A DNA stretch of 64,000 nt from Leishmania infantum JPCM5 (taxonomy: Eukaryota; Euglenozoa; Kinetoplastea; Trypanosomatida; Trypanosomatidae): assembly GCF_000002875.2 (NCBI RefSeq), contig NC_009388.2:64501-128500 (forward strand), in the 5' to 3' direction. Below the pieces are notes generated by a model that worked only from the letters and a program-made list of their open reading frames with translations, searched no databases and was not told where the DNA came from. The position numbers were made by a program, and so were the translations under genes. Below, piece after piece: positions 27,518 through 36,818 of the stretch. Within the stretch, counting starts at the first letter, position 1. Every line of letters begins with the position of its first letter.

Positions 27518-30500
27518 ATGTCTAGTGGTGGTGGGGAGGCGTCGACGCGGCCGCCGCCGCCGCCGTCGTCGTCACCATCGCGCGGGGCCCCTGCCGCTGA
27601 GGCCAGTGACGCGGCCAACGCCGCGGACGGCACACATAGCAGCCTGTCCCCGGAGGAGCTGGAGGCCATTGAGCAGCGCTTCGTGGAGGTACTGCGTGCC
27701 CTCTCCGCTGAGCCACAGCTGGAGCCGTTCCGCAACGAGTACGAAAAGCTACACCGCCTGCTCCTCAGCAGCCACGATGGAGAGCAGCGCCTCCTCCGAC
27801 AAGCGCGCGAGCTGCGCGACGAGCTAGACACACACCAACAGCAGATTACGACGGCGATGCAGCTTTCGCAGGAGGACGAGGAGGCAATCCGAACTCTGCG
27901 GGGGGAAATCGAGGCAGCGTGGGCGAAAGCTGATACCGCGCACGAGCAAGAGCAGCGCAGTCGCGAGCTCTTGCACACGCTACGGCAGCAGGTCACCGAA
28001 CTCGACGCGATGGTCGAGAAGACAGCAGGGCTGTCGATGGGGCAAGAAGCGTACTTGCGTGATCTGCTCACCGTAAAGAAGGACCGCGAGGAGGAGGCGA
28101 TGCTGCTGCGCGCGGCGTTGAATCGGACAGAGGCAGATCACCGGCACGTGTGCGTGCAACTCGCTGCCGCCACGCAGGCGCACGAGGCGGCCCAGCACGA
28201 GCGAGATGAGCAGCGCCACGCCTATCAGCACTTGCTCACCAGCCTCGAGGCGGAGCAACGGGAGCGGGCGGCGAAGGAGGCGAGCGTGCGGCAGTACCGC
28301 GACACGACGGAGTTGTGCATGCGTCGGCTCGACGAGCGCGGCGTCGAGGTGGAGCGAGCCATACGGGAAGAGAAGAAAGCCGCCAAGGAGGCGGAGGGCA
28401 CGGCGCAGGAAATCCAAGCCATCGCCCGCCAGCTGCAGGAGCGGCAGGAGCGCTTCGCTGTCGAGGCAGCCCGGCTCGCTGCTGCCGAGCGCGAGAACAC
28501 GATCCTCACGCGCGAGCTGCCGCAGCGGCAAGCTGCCCTGCGCGAACAGCAGGATGAGCTGAAGCGCGAGGAGAAGCAGCTGCACTTGCTGGAGAAGTCG
28601 GCGCGAGCGCAGCAGGCGGAGCTGGCCGCACTCGTCGAGAAACGCGCGACGGCCGCCGCAGCGGTGCAAACACGCGCCAACTCTGTCGATGCCGCCCTGG
28701 CCGAGCTGGCGACAGAGGAGAAGGCGCGCGCGGTGCTGGAGGAGGCGGTCGCCAAGGTGATGCAGCGCAAGACCAACACGATGCACACCAATACTGTCAA
28801 GGCCACGGCGAGTTCGAAGGTGGAGGGGCAGCGCGTCATGGAGGCTGGCAAGAGTCGGCGCCTCAGCCGGCAGCTGGAGCTGCTGCGGACGGGCAATGAG
28901 CAGATGCGCAAAACAATTTACTATGCCGAGCAGAACCACGAAAAGAACACGAAGGAGGCGCAGCAGGCGCTGCTGAACTACCACCGGACCCTCGACGCTA
29001 TTCGCACGCGCCGCAGCGAGGCCAAGGCGGTCGAGGAGGATATCGCGCTCCATCAGAAGAAGCTGAAGGCGCAGCAGGCACTGCTGAGCACCGTGACGGC
29101 GGATCGCCAGAAGACGGAGAAGGCGTTGCGCGAAACAGAGGCAGAGCTGCAGCTGCTGCGCAACCGACACGGGAGCAAGCAGGAGGAGCTGGAGTCGGTG
29201 AAAACAGAGCTGATCCAACAGGAGGCGGACATGTGCCAGCTGCATGGTCTCAGTCGGCAGCTAAACAAGGATGTCGCCAACACGGAGCAGCGCCTGCGGT
29301 TCCTGCGGGAAGATCAGCAGCATGCCGAGAGCCGCGTCGAGGCACTACGCAGCGAGGCGCAAGAACTTCGGCAGGTGATTGCGCAATACGATCTGGAAGC
29401 ACGGCAGCAAGGCGCGCGGCTGAAGTACATGACGCACGAGCGCAACGCCATCGCGACGCAGCTGCTGCTCCGCTCCGAGGAACTCGAGCTGATCCGCGAG
29501 AAGATCCGCCTTGCTGATGTGGCGCGGGTATCTGGGGTCACCAAGTACCAGCGAGCGATGAAGCAGCTGCTGGAATCACGCGACTTGCTTGTTGAGCAGC
29601 GGCTGCGCTGCCGCATTGCCCTGGTGCGGCTCCGCTACCTCGACCGCCTCCACACCAAGGAGGTGCATCAGGAGAAGCTGCTGTCACAGTCCCGCGCGCG
29701 GGTGCGGGCGCTGGCGGACGAGCTCGGCACCAAGCACAACGTGCACTGCTGGCGGAGCATGGAAAGCAACGCGCCAGAGGTGCTGGATGCCCTCGCCAAG
29801 GTTCAGCTCCTGCAGGCGAAGCTGCTGCGCAAACATGGCGAGTTGAAGGAAAAGACGGACCTGGTTGAGAAAGAGGAACGTGCCTATCAGCAGCTGCGGC
29901 AGAAGCTGGCGCGGATGCCGGGGCCGGAGGCCGCCGAGGAGCTCGCCCTCTGCGCCGAAAACATGCAGCAGCGCAAGGCGCAGCTGCTGTGCATGACGGA
30001 CTCTCTGGCAGAAGCGGAGCAGGAGGCGGAGGCTCTGGAAGTGCATGTCGCGCAGCTCCAGGAAGAACTTCAAGACCTGAAGCACCGCTACTACCAGGAG
30101 AAAACAAAACACACCGCCTTGAGACAGGAGGAAAAGCTCATAGCGCGAACTTGGGGTGCTGGCAGCGCCGGTGTCGGAGCTGCCAGGCAAGCGGGCAGCG
30201 GTACGGGCTCTTCCGCAGGCGGCGGCGGGGTAGCGGTAGTAGCAGCAGGCGCATCGGCGCCTTCAGCAGAGCAGCGACGCACCAACACCGATGACAGGTC
30301 CCCGTCGGGTGGCGGATCAGCTTCTGCTGATGTGGGGCACAGGTCTGCCTCACAGCCGCAGCGGCCGCACCTCCATGCAGGCGGCTCTGCCGTCGCTAGT
30401 AACAGCCACAACGGCATTCAAGCCGCAGCGAGCGGCACTGCATGCAGCGGCACTGGTCAAATGAGCGCGGCCAACAGCGGCAGCGTAGGCAACGGCTCTG

Positions 30501-30649
30501 TCCCGCCACGCAACGGCCGCCGGCGCGCGCCGCTGGCCGAGGCGATGCTAGACACGCTGACGGCAGGGCCGCCACAGCCGAACTTCCCGCTGCAGAGGCC
30601 ACCCCATCAGCGGCAGTTTGTCGGCGGCGGCTTCTCTCTCACTCGATGA
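27518..30649 (+). CDS. CFAP58: CFAP58-like axonemal coiled-coil protein
   Basis: The frame is open upstream, but the first ATG is at 27518, giving 1043 residues. After a short Ser/Pro-rich N-terminus, the protein is almost continuous charged coiled coil to about residue 870, then a Gly/Ser/Ala-rich tail ending near GGGFSLTR. The diagnostic part is near the end of the coil: a HNVHCWRSMES segment (N741-W745 region), resembling the family's NVHRWRKLEGS, then a Leu/Lys-rich stretch and LARMPGPE (M800-E804), resembling LARQPGPE. I recognise these as cilia- and flagella-associated protein 58 (CCDC147, FAP189 in Chlamydomonas). The animal proteins are about 870 residues; the extra length here is mostly the low-complexity tail. 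The family is needed for sperm flagellar integrity in mammals. A role in the Leishmania axoneme or its surroundings is inferred from the family. Confidence 0.78.
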   Translation: MSSGGGEASTRPPPPPSSSPSRGAPAAEASDAANAADGTHSSLSPEELEAIEQRFVEVLRALSAEPQLEPFRNEYEKLHRLLLSSHDGEQRLLRQARELRDELDTHQQQITTAMQLSQEDEEAIRTLRGEIEAAWAKADTAHEQEQRSRELLHTLRQQVTELDAMVEKTAGLSMGQEAYLRDLLTVKKDREEEAMLLRAALNRTEADHRHVCVQLAAATQAHEAAQHERDEQRHAYQHLLTSLEAEQRERAAKEASVRQYRDTTELCMRRLDERGVEVERAIREEKKAAKEAEGTAQEIQAIARQLQERQERFAVEAARLAAAERENTILTRELPQRQAALREQQDELKREEKQLHLLEKSARAQQAELAALVEKRATAAAAVQTRANSVDAALAELATEEKARAVLEEAVAKVMQRKTNTMHTNTVKATASSKVEGQRVMEAGKSRRLSRQLELLRTGNEQMRKTIYYAEQNHEKNTKEAQQALLNYHRTLDAIRTRRSEAKAVEEDIALHQKKLKAQQALLSTVTADRQKTEKALRETEAELQLLRNRHGSKQEELESVKTELIQQEADMCQLHGLSRQLNKDVANTEQRLRFLREDQQHAESRVEALRSEAQELRQVIAQYDLEARQQGARLKYMTHERNAIATQLLLRSEELELIREKIRLADVARVSGVTKYQRAMKQLLESRDLLVEQRLRCRIALVRLRYLDRLHTKEVHQEKLLSQSRARVRALADELGTKHNVHCWRSMESNAPEVLDALAKVQLLQAKLLRKHGELKEKTDLVEKEERAYQQLRQKLARMPGPEAAEELALCAENMQQRKAQLLCMTDSLAEAEQEAEALEVHVAQLQEELQDLKHRYYQEKTKHTALRQEEKLIARTWGAGSAGVGAARQAGSGTGSSAGGGGVAVVAAGASAPSAEQRRTNTDDRSPSGGGSASADVGHRSASQPQRPHLHAGGSAVASNSHNGIQAAASGTACSGTGQMSAANSGSVGNGSVPPRNGRRRAPLAEAMLDTLTAGPPQPNFPLQRPPHQRQFVGGGFSLTR

Positions 30650-30917
30650 TGGCGCGGGGGGAGCCGCGGGTGTGCCTGTGTGTGTGTGTGTGTGTGTGTG
30701 TAGCCTGTCTGTGCATCCCCATGCCTGTGTGGCGCCGCCGCAGTCTGTGTGCGTGTTGTGGCCGCTCCTCCGTCTCCGTTGCCTCGCTCATTTCTCGTTT
30801 TTGCCCTTCGTTGATGTACCTTAGTGCTTTCCCATGTCCCATGTGCCTCCGAATACGGACGATGCTCAGGGTGGGTTGCAGCGCCCCACCCCCCACCACC
30901 ACCCTCTCTCGGTCACG

Positions 30918-30968
30918 TGTGTGTGTGTGTGTGTGTGTGTTTGGGGGGGGGGGCGGGGGGAGGAGGAG
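30918..30968. repeat. (GT)n followed by G-rich run
   Basis: A GT dinucleotide run of about 24 bases leads directly into a run of ten or more G, a C, six G, then AGGAGGAG. The G-rich part could form a G-quadruplex in DNA or in the nascent RNA; this is structural inference only. Confidence 0.85.
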
Positions 30969-31319
30969 ACGGCGGTATCCGTCCGCACGCATAACCACTT
31001 GCATCCAAAAAGTGTCCTCCTCGCCTTGGTCCATGAAAAGAGATGTCGTCGGTGCGTGAGAAGCACATCCCTCAGCGCTGCACCAGTGCTGGCCAGCTAG
31101 GGAGCACCTTTGCCTACAACGCTGCGGAGCGTTCGTCTTCTGCGGCGCACGCGCCTCGAAGGCCGACAGAGAGGAGTGGCGGATGATGATGTCCGAGGGT
31201 GCTGCGTCGGCAACGTCCGTACGTTGGGCAGAAGTGCAAAGAGCGACCGGTCGCGATCGAGTCTGCGCGCGGGAACAGAGACGGGCCGCGTGACTGGTCT
31301 CCAGTCCCCTCGCTCGCTG

Positions 31320-31340
31320 GCACACACACACACACACACA
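31320..31340. repeat. (CA)n microsatellite
   Basis: About ten perfect CA units followed by imperfect CGCACACACA, in the spacer before the Ppx/GppA-like gene. Confidence 0.9.
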
Positions 31341-31510
31341 CGCACACACAAACTCGCCAAATGAACGCAGATGCCCTTCCCTTCCCAATCCCCGCGCGTT
31401 ACGTTGTGCAGCGCCCTCGTTCACATGCCTGAAGCGGCACAAAAACCGCCGCCACCCCTCCCTCTCTCTCCAAGCCCTCACTATCTCCTTGGGCTGCGCT
31501 ACTCACGCGG

Positions 31511-31537
31511 TCCTCTCTCTCTCTCCTTCCCTTGCAG
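31511..31537 (+). promoter_or_regulatory. Candidate trans-splice acceptor for the Ppx/GppA-like gene
   Basis: An almost uninterrupted CT tract at 31511-31533 is followed by GCAG with AG at 31536-31537, 37 bases before the ATG at 31575. This is one of the clearest acceptor signals in the window, and it decides the start because it lies inside the upstream open frame. Confidence 0.65.
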
Positions 31538-31574
31538 CCCATCACTGCCCACCTACCGACGTACACGCGCAGCT

Positions 31575-33758
31575 ATGCACGGCAGCCTTCCCGTGCGGGG
31601 CTTGCAGAGACGAATAAAGGTGCCCTTGATGGCGTCGGCCCCGTCCTCCATTACGTTTGCCACCGCGGCGTCTACCGCGGCTACGCGGATCGCGCGATGG
31701 GTGCCGATGGCATTGCCGCGCCGGTGCTCGCCTCCTCTTCGTCTTTGTGGCGACTACCCTCGCTGCGCTGTGGCAGCCGCGTTGTCGTGTCAACGCCTGT
31801 GGATCAGATCCACCTCGCCCCTAGCGTGCAGCACCGCGGCGGGGCAGACACGCAGCACCTCGAAGATGAAGAAGAGGCCCCGTCTCGGCATTCACCGTCC
31901 TTCACACGCGGCAGGCCGCCTCGGCAGCGACACCGAAGAAGCGGAAGATGCTGCGCTGTACCAGCATCACCCGGATGAGCACGCGGGCATCTTCCAGAGT
32001 CAACACATCAAGCCCTTTCCCGTCCGCGCAGCCATCGACATCGGCACCGGCGGTGTTGTGTCGCTCTGTGTTGCCCGCGTGGATGCCACGGTCGGCGCCA
32101 TACAAAAACTCATGTACCAGACGCAGCTGCCCCTGCATCTTGAGGCACTGCCGACTTCGATGTCGAACCCCTCATCACCGCTGTCGTCGTCGTCGTCGTC
32201 CTTCACGCTAAGCGAGCGCACGATGGAGGACATCACAAACAAGCTGCACATCTTGCAGGGCGCAATGCGGCGCAACGCCTTTGAGGGCCTCAGCGAGCGC
32301 GCCGCCGTGCTGTCGTGGCCGCTCTGCCTCGCGCGCAACGCCGGACAGCTCGCCGAACGGCTGACAAAGGAATTCAAGGTCGATGTTCGCGTTCTAGGGG
32401 CGGATTTCGACGTTGAATGGCCGCCGTCTGTGGCAAGGTTCCTAGTCGGCGAGGGCGCGAGCATGCCTGAGACGGCAGATGATAGCCGCAGCACCGTTGA
32501 TAGGGGCACCCGGGACAGTGTTGGCCGCAAGGGCGCCGAGAACACGCTCAAGTCGCTGCTGTGTGCAGCACGCGCACCCACGACGTCGGGGCTTGCAAAG
32601 CAGAGAAGAAAAGCGAAAGCGCCGTCATCGTCCGGGTCAGCGGCAAACCGCGGTGCGATGGACCCGCGCACACAGCTCGACGCACTCGCCTTCCTCGCGC
32701 ACGCCGCCGTGAGCCAGTGCGTCGCCCCGCAGCGACTTCTGGTCCTCCACGAAGATCCGCAGCGCGGTCTGCGCTTGCTGGGACTGGGGACATCGGCCGC
32801 CGATGACATCGCTGATCTCCTAGACGATGCGACGACACCGGAGGAGCGGCAGAGGCTGTACGCTATTGCGCATGGGCCGGGGCCGTCCTTGCTCGAGGCC
32901 GGTGAGAGGACGCCGTCCAGCGGAAAGCGAGTCTTCGTAGCGGCTCACGCACAGCCACGGCAACAGGCGTCCGTGTCGCCAACATTTTCATCAATGAGAG
33001 ACTTTCAGGGCCCCGCTGATGGCGGCACCAGCAGCGATGCGGCGCCAGCAGCAGCGTCACTTATGCGCCTCGTCGAGCACCCCCTCCCCGTAGACGTCGC
33101 GAGTGCGCACCGCTACTGCATTACGCAGATCCAACGCCGTCCGCTGGAGTCTTACTGTCTGCACGCGAGCAGCCCGAACCCGCTTCTCGCCGACGAGTTC
33201 GCAGCACTGCGCGGTCTTCTTGGGGGCATGATACAACCTACCCTGCCAGCATGGGTGCGGCGCAAGGCACAGCTAGGAGGCGTGTTGTGCGGGACGAGCC
33301 ACAACGGCGGCCTGCTGAACCTTGCGGCTCGCGTGTCGCAGCAGACGCACGTCTCCTTGGAGCACCTGGAAGTGCATGCGCAGTACCACTTCTGTGGCCT
33401 CACCGACGTCCTGCTTGCGGAGTCTTTCCCTAACCCGCTCCTCGTGCTGCCGAGTGCGGCGCTGACGGCTGCCGTGCTGCGATCGCTGGAGTCGCCGTGC
33501 ATCACGTACCTTCCCGAGGTAAGCGTGGCGGCCGCACTGCTGGTCCAGCCCTCCTTATGGCTGCACGCACGCGCAGTCGAGGTGCGGGCGAGGCTTGCGC
33601 GAGACCCGTTCTACGGATCCACGACGTCAGCCCAGCGCGGCCGTGCCTTTGACCGACCGCACCGCAAGGACAACCCCACCGCCGCCCCAGACGCGACGTG
33701 GGTCAAGGAGGGTCGCTGGAACCCCATTTCTTCTAACGAGAGCATGCGTGGGACGTGA
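31575..33758 (+). CDS. Ppx/GppA-like (actin-fold) protein, probably mitochondrial
   Basis: The frame extends upstream to 31371, but a strong splice acceptor at 31537 makes the ATG at 31575 the likely start, giving 727 residues. The first 85 residues are rich in Arg, Ala, Ser and hydrophobic residues and almost free of acidic ones, as in mitochondrial presequences. From about residue 150 the sequence AAIDIGTGGVV (D155, G157-T158-G159-G160) resembles the first phosphate-binding loop of the actin/hexokinase/Hsp70 fold. The following ERTMEDITNKL helix and AVLSWPLCLARNA segment match the layout of the Ppx/GppA family, where a helix precedes the ATSALR-like block. A VRVLG element follows. The family includes exopolyphosphatases and (p)ppGpp phosphohydrolases, but the signature residues are diverged and the protein may have another substrate or no activity. 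Ser/Ala-rich insertions occur near residues 300-360 and 470-500. The C-terminal half is not recognised. Confidence 0.6.
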   Translation: MHGSLPVRGLQRRIKVPLMASAPSSITFATAASTAATRIARWVPMALPRRCSPPLRLCGDYPRCAVAAALSCQRLWIRSTSPLACSTAAGQTRSTSKMKKRPRLGIHRPSHAAGRLGSDTEEAEDAALYQHHPDEHAGIFQSQHIKPFPVRAAIDIGTGGVVSLCVARVDATVGAIQKLMYQTQLPLHLEALPTSMSNPSSPLSSSSSSFTLSERTMEDITNKLHILQGAMRRNAFEGLSERAAVLSWPLCLARNAGQLAERLTKEFKVDVRVLGADFDVEWPPSVARFLVGEGASMPETADDSRSTVDRGTRDSVGRKGAENTLKSLLCAARAPTTSGLAKQRRKAKAPSSSGSAANRGAMDPRTQLDALAFLAHAAVSQCVAPQRLLVLHEDPQRGLRLLGLGTSAADDIADLLDDATTPEERQRLYAIAHGPGPSLLEAGERTPSSGKRVFVAAHAQPRQQASVSPTFSSMRDFQGPADGGTSSDAAPAAASLMRLVEHPLPVDVASAHRYCITQIQRRPLESYCLHASSPNPLLADEFAALRGLLGGMIQPTLPAWVRRKAQLGGVLCGTSHNGGLLNLAARVSQQTHVSLEHLEVHAQYHFCGLTDVLLAESFPNPLLVLPSAALTAAVLRSLESPCITYLPEVSVAAALLVQPSLWLHARAVEVRARLARDPFYGSTTSAQRGRAFDRPHRKDNPTAAPDATWVKEGRWNPISSNESMRGT

Positions 33759-34634
33759 GGAGCGCCGCCGCCGCGAGCAGAGCGCCCGCCCCTTCGTCAA
33801 CACCGCCCTTATGATTGCACTGTGGGCTTTCGGGCCTGCGCCTCTGAACGTGCACGTGTGGTGCTGCGAGGTCCAGCACGCCGTGCCGGTCGTGCGCGAA
33901 GGCGTCGCCGCCATCAACCGCTGCCCGGCCGCTTCTTTCGCCGACCTTAATGCGCCTGCCTGCGATTCCATGTTTTTCGCTCAGTTGGTCGTACGCGCGC
34001 CACTCGCGTCATCTTCACATGGGCGTAGCCGCATGCATGCGCGCACGAGCATCGGCGTGCCGGTGTGTACGCCCTTCGGCACCGTAAAGCCGCTCTCACA
34101 AAGCCCCCTCCCCTCTTCGTCTTTCTGCGTCTCCCTCGGCTGTGGCGGTCGGGTGCCCGGGCAGCGCGGCGTCGCCGTGCCTCACACGTCCGTCGGTCGC
34201 TTGAGCAGGTGTGTTTGGTTCGACCGCCTCGGGGTCTTCGTTTGAGGTCCTTGTTGGATGGTGCGCGGCGCGTGCATCTGGCTTCGTGCTGCGCGAGCAA
34301 GCCACACCACCGCCACTGCCTCCGTCGGCCTTCTCTGACGGCGCTCAGCACGAGGGGAGGGGGGGCGCCGCACGAGCAAGCATGCAAGCGCCGAGTCGCC
34401 AGCTAGCACACGCTCCACTTCCCCGCCTCTCTCGCCCCCTCCCCCTCTCTCTCGTCGACGCTGCTTCATCTTGTGCGTCGCTGTACGCGTCTCCTCTGAC
34501 CGCCATCCGCGGATGATCCACCTGCAACGCACACGCACGCATACACAGAGTGGGTTTTACACGTCCTCCTCTCAATCAATCTATCCCCCACCCCCCCCCC
34601 CACAACCACCACCACCACCACCACCCCGTGCGCG
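33759..34634. other. Intergenic region/UTRs
   Basis: About 0.88 kb. A frame open from within the previous gene (33595-34245, +) has no convincing start or domain. Pyrimidine-rich tracts at 34415-34458 and 34562-34620 precede the DDRGK1 gene, the second ending in CCA repeats. Confidence 0.5.
34415..34548 (+). promoter_or_regulatory. Possible trans-splice acceptor for DDRGK1
   Basis: A dense CT tract at 34415-34458 is followed, after an unusually AG-free 85 bases, by AG at 34547-34548, 86 bases before the ATG at 34635. Confidence 0.35.
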
Positions 34635-35663
34635 ATGTCGGCCGAGTCACTGGTGCTCGCCCTGCTGCTCCTCGCCATCTGCGGAGCGGTGATGCTACGG
34701 TGGATCTCGCAGCGCCACGCTGATGATAGCGGCGTCGGCGACAAGGCGCTGGCACACAAGGGCAGGCTTCGGTTGTCGCAGAACGCGTCAGGCTCCGCGG
34801 TGCGTCGACGTGGCAGTAAGGACGAGAATGACAGCGACCAAGTGGGCGTGGACGACGGCAATGGCGGCGCGGTTGGTCGGCGTCGCAGAGGCGCAGGCGG
34901 TGACCTGCGCCGTCGTCGGCCTCAGGAGCGCGGCGCCAATCCCCACCATGGCGGCAGCGACGGTGATGAGAACAGCTACGACGATGACGACACCGGCGGC
35001 ATCCCCGAGACAGACGCGAACGGAGTGAAGTTGACGCGGCTGCAGCGCAAAAAGCTCGCGAAGGAGCGCGAGCGTGAGGAGCGCCGACAGGCGCAAGAGG
35101 CCGCCCTCGAGGCACAACGGCAGCGCACGGATGCCAATGAATTGCGCGACGCCGAGGCCGCGCGGCGCGAGGAGGAGCTCAAGGCTGCCGAGGAGGCGGC
35201 GCTGCAGCAGCTGCGCAGGGACAAGAAGAAGGCCGAAGATGAAGAATACGCTAAGTGGGTCTCGCATATTGGCGTAGAGGAGCGGGGCGAGCTCGGCGAC
35301 GAGGAGCGAGAGCGGCAGAGGCGCCTGCAATCCTTCTTGCTAGACCGTGCGGCGCAGGTTCAGGCACGTGCGCAACGCTCCGCTGCCGGAGCGAAGAGTA
35401 GCCCGAGCGAGGAGGAGTGCATCCATGTGCTCATACTGCAGACGGCGGCGCGCGACTTGAAGGTATCCGTGGAGGAGCTCGTAAGCACCATTGAGCAGCT
35501 CTCACAGGCGGACAAGGTGCACGGCGTGTTCGACGACCGTGGCAAGTATGTCTTCATCGCACCGGAGCAATTCCCGCTGCTCGCGCAGTTCATTCGGCTG
35601 CGCGGGCGCGTGTCGGTGCAGGAGTTCACGCGCGAGTGTAACCGAATCGTCATGCAGTCGTAG
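34635..35663 (+). CDS. DDRGK1: DDRGK domain-containing protein 1 (UFM1 pathway)
   Basis: The protein has 342 residues. Residues about 4-23 form a hydrophobic segment (SLVLALLLLAICGAVMLRWI) that fits an N-terminal membrane anchor. Residues about 25-130 are polar and acidic. Residues about 133-245 are a long Glu/Arg/Lys/Ala helix beginning LTRLQRKKLAKERE, as in DDRGK1. The signature motif FDDRGKYVFI (D300-K304) follows, inside a C-terminal winged-helix-like region containing EEECIHVLILQ and RGRVSVQEF. The architecture matches animal DDRGK1 (UFBP1, about 310 residues), an ER-anchored adaptor for the UFM1 ligase UFL1. A UFM1 conjugation pathway has been reported in Leishmania donovani, with mitochondrial localisation; whether this protein sits on the ER or on mitochondria cannot be read from the sequence. 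The start is the first ATG after the splice signals. Confidence 0.92.
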   Translation: MSAESLVLALLLLAICGAVMLRWISQRHADDSGVGDKALAHKGRLRLSQNASGSAVRRRGSKDENDSDQVGVDDGNGGAVGRRRRGAGGDLRRRRPQERGANPHHGGSDGDENSYDDDDTGGIPETDANGVKLTRLQRKKLAKEREREERRQAQEAALEAQRQRTDANELRDAEAARREEELKAAEEAALQQLRRDKKKAEDEEYAKWVSHIGVEERGELGDEERERQRRLQSFLLDRAAQVQARAQRSAAGAKSSPSEEECIHVLILQTAARDLKVSVEELVSTIEQLSQADKVHGVFDDRGKYVFIAPEQFPLLAQFIRLRGRVSVQEFTRECNRIVMQS

Positions 35664-36818
35664 AGTCGCTGACTGATGATGCGTGGGTGCGGGGAAGGGT
35701 GGATAGGCGGGGGAGGCAGACACAGAGAGGGAGGAGGGAGAGTTCGACGACTAGGCACGTGTCTTGCGCAACAATATTGGCTGCCGAGTCGTGTACCCTT
35801 GTCGATGATCATGTGCGTTGCTGGCGTGATTGTCTTAGGCGGCCTCTGCCGCCATGTTCGTTCGCGGGCAGTATGGGATGATCAGCAGCATCGGCGAACC
35901 CTCTCCGCAGCCCCACCCCGCCTCTCTCTCCTCCGCCCCCACACAAACCCCGTCAGCTCCGCCTGGTGCGAATCCTGCTGCTGGTGGTGCTTCGCACGTC
36001 GCTGGCGTCCGTCACGTTTGCAGATGCTGCTGCTTGTCTCACACGATGCTGTTGTGTGCCTTTTCAGTGCGTGGCAGCGAAGGAGACGTGCGCGCGCGCT
36101 CTCCTCCGCTGGCGCTTTACTCGGCCGATCCGTATTCGGAAGGCGCATGCGCCAACTCACGCGAAAACGAAGTGAGCGGAGGGGAAACCATGGAGCACAG
36201 TTAAGTGCGCGCGTCGATACACACGGAAGGAAGGAAGGAGGGGGGCGGGTGCTGGTGGTACAAGAAGATGAACAGCGAGCCTTCGCTCACTGTGCATGCG
36301 TCTAAGCGTGGTTGTGTGAATGCTGTCGGGAGCCTCACTGATTCTGCCGTTGTATGCTACTCACGCACACGCCCCCCCCCCTCCTACTCGTTCGCTCTCG
36401 GCATCTGCCGTGTGTGTGTGTTTGTGTGTGGAAACCTTGCGTCTGGACCTCTCCGTCGTCGCTGCCGCCTCTGCTTACGGTGGTAGACGTCGCTGTTGCC
36501 CCGCACGCGCTTCTCCCTTGTTGTGTCGGCCATTCCATAGTCGCATGCCCCTTCACCTTTCGTCTTCTCTGTCCTCCCGTCTGACTTCCCCGTCCACACA
36601 CACCATCACGTCACAACACCGCCTGTCTCTCTGTGCCACTCGGGCAGTGTACCTCATTGCATCCCTTGCGACACACGTGGGTCGGCGCATCGCACAGCTC
36701 GCCCACCCACCCAATCCCCTCTCCCCTCCTCGCCTCCTCTCGCGTTGTTGTTCCTGTAGCCCTATACGGACCGAAAGCACCCGTGCGTGCGTGTGTGCGT
36801 GTGTGTGCTCGGATCTGA
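35664..36818. other. Intergenic region/UTRs
   Basis: About 1.15 kb with no supportable gene. It contains G/A-rich sequence just after the DDRGK1 stop, a GGAA-rich run near 36222-36246, GT-rich sequence at 36409-36430 and a pyrimidine-rich leader region from about 36700. Confidence 0.55.
36718..36759 (+). promoter_or_regulatory. Candidate trans-splice acceptor for the kinase gene
   Basis: A pyrimidine-rich tract from 36718 ends in TTCCTGTAG with AG at 36758-36759, 59 bases before the ATG at 36819. Confidence 0.55.

Larger units (their letters stand above)
30650..31574. other. Intergenic region/UTRs
   Basis: About 0.9 kb with no supportable gene. It contains GT tracts at 30678-30701 and 30918-30941, a G-rich run at 30943-30968, a CA tract at 31320-31340 and the pyrimidine tract of the next gene at 31511-31533. 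Confidence 0.55.

Noticed and set aside
33595..34245. Possible gene after the Ppx/GppA-like gene
   Set aside because: The frame starts inside the previous coding sequence, lacks an early ATG after a splice acceptor, and has no recognisable motif.
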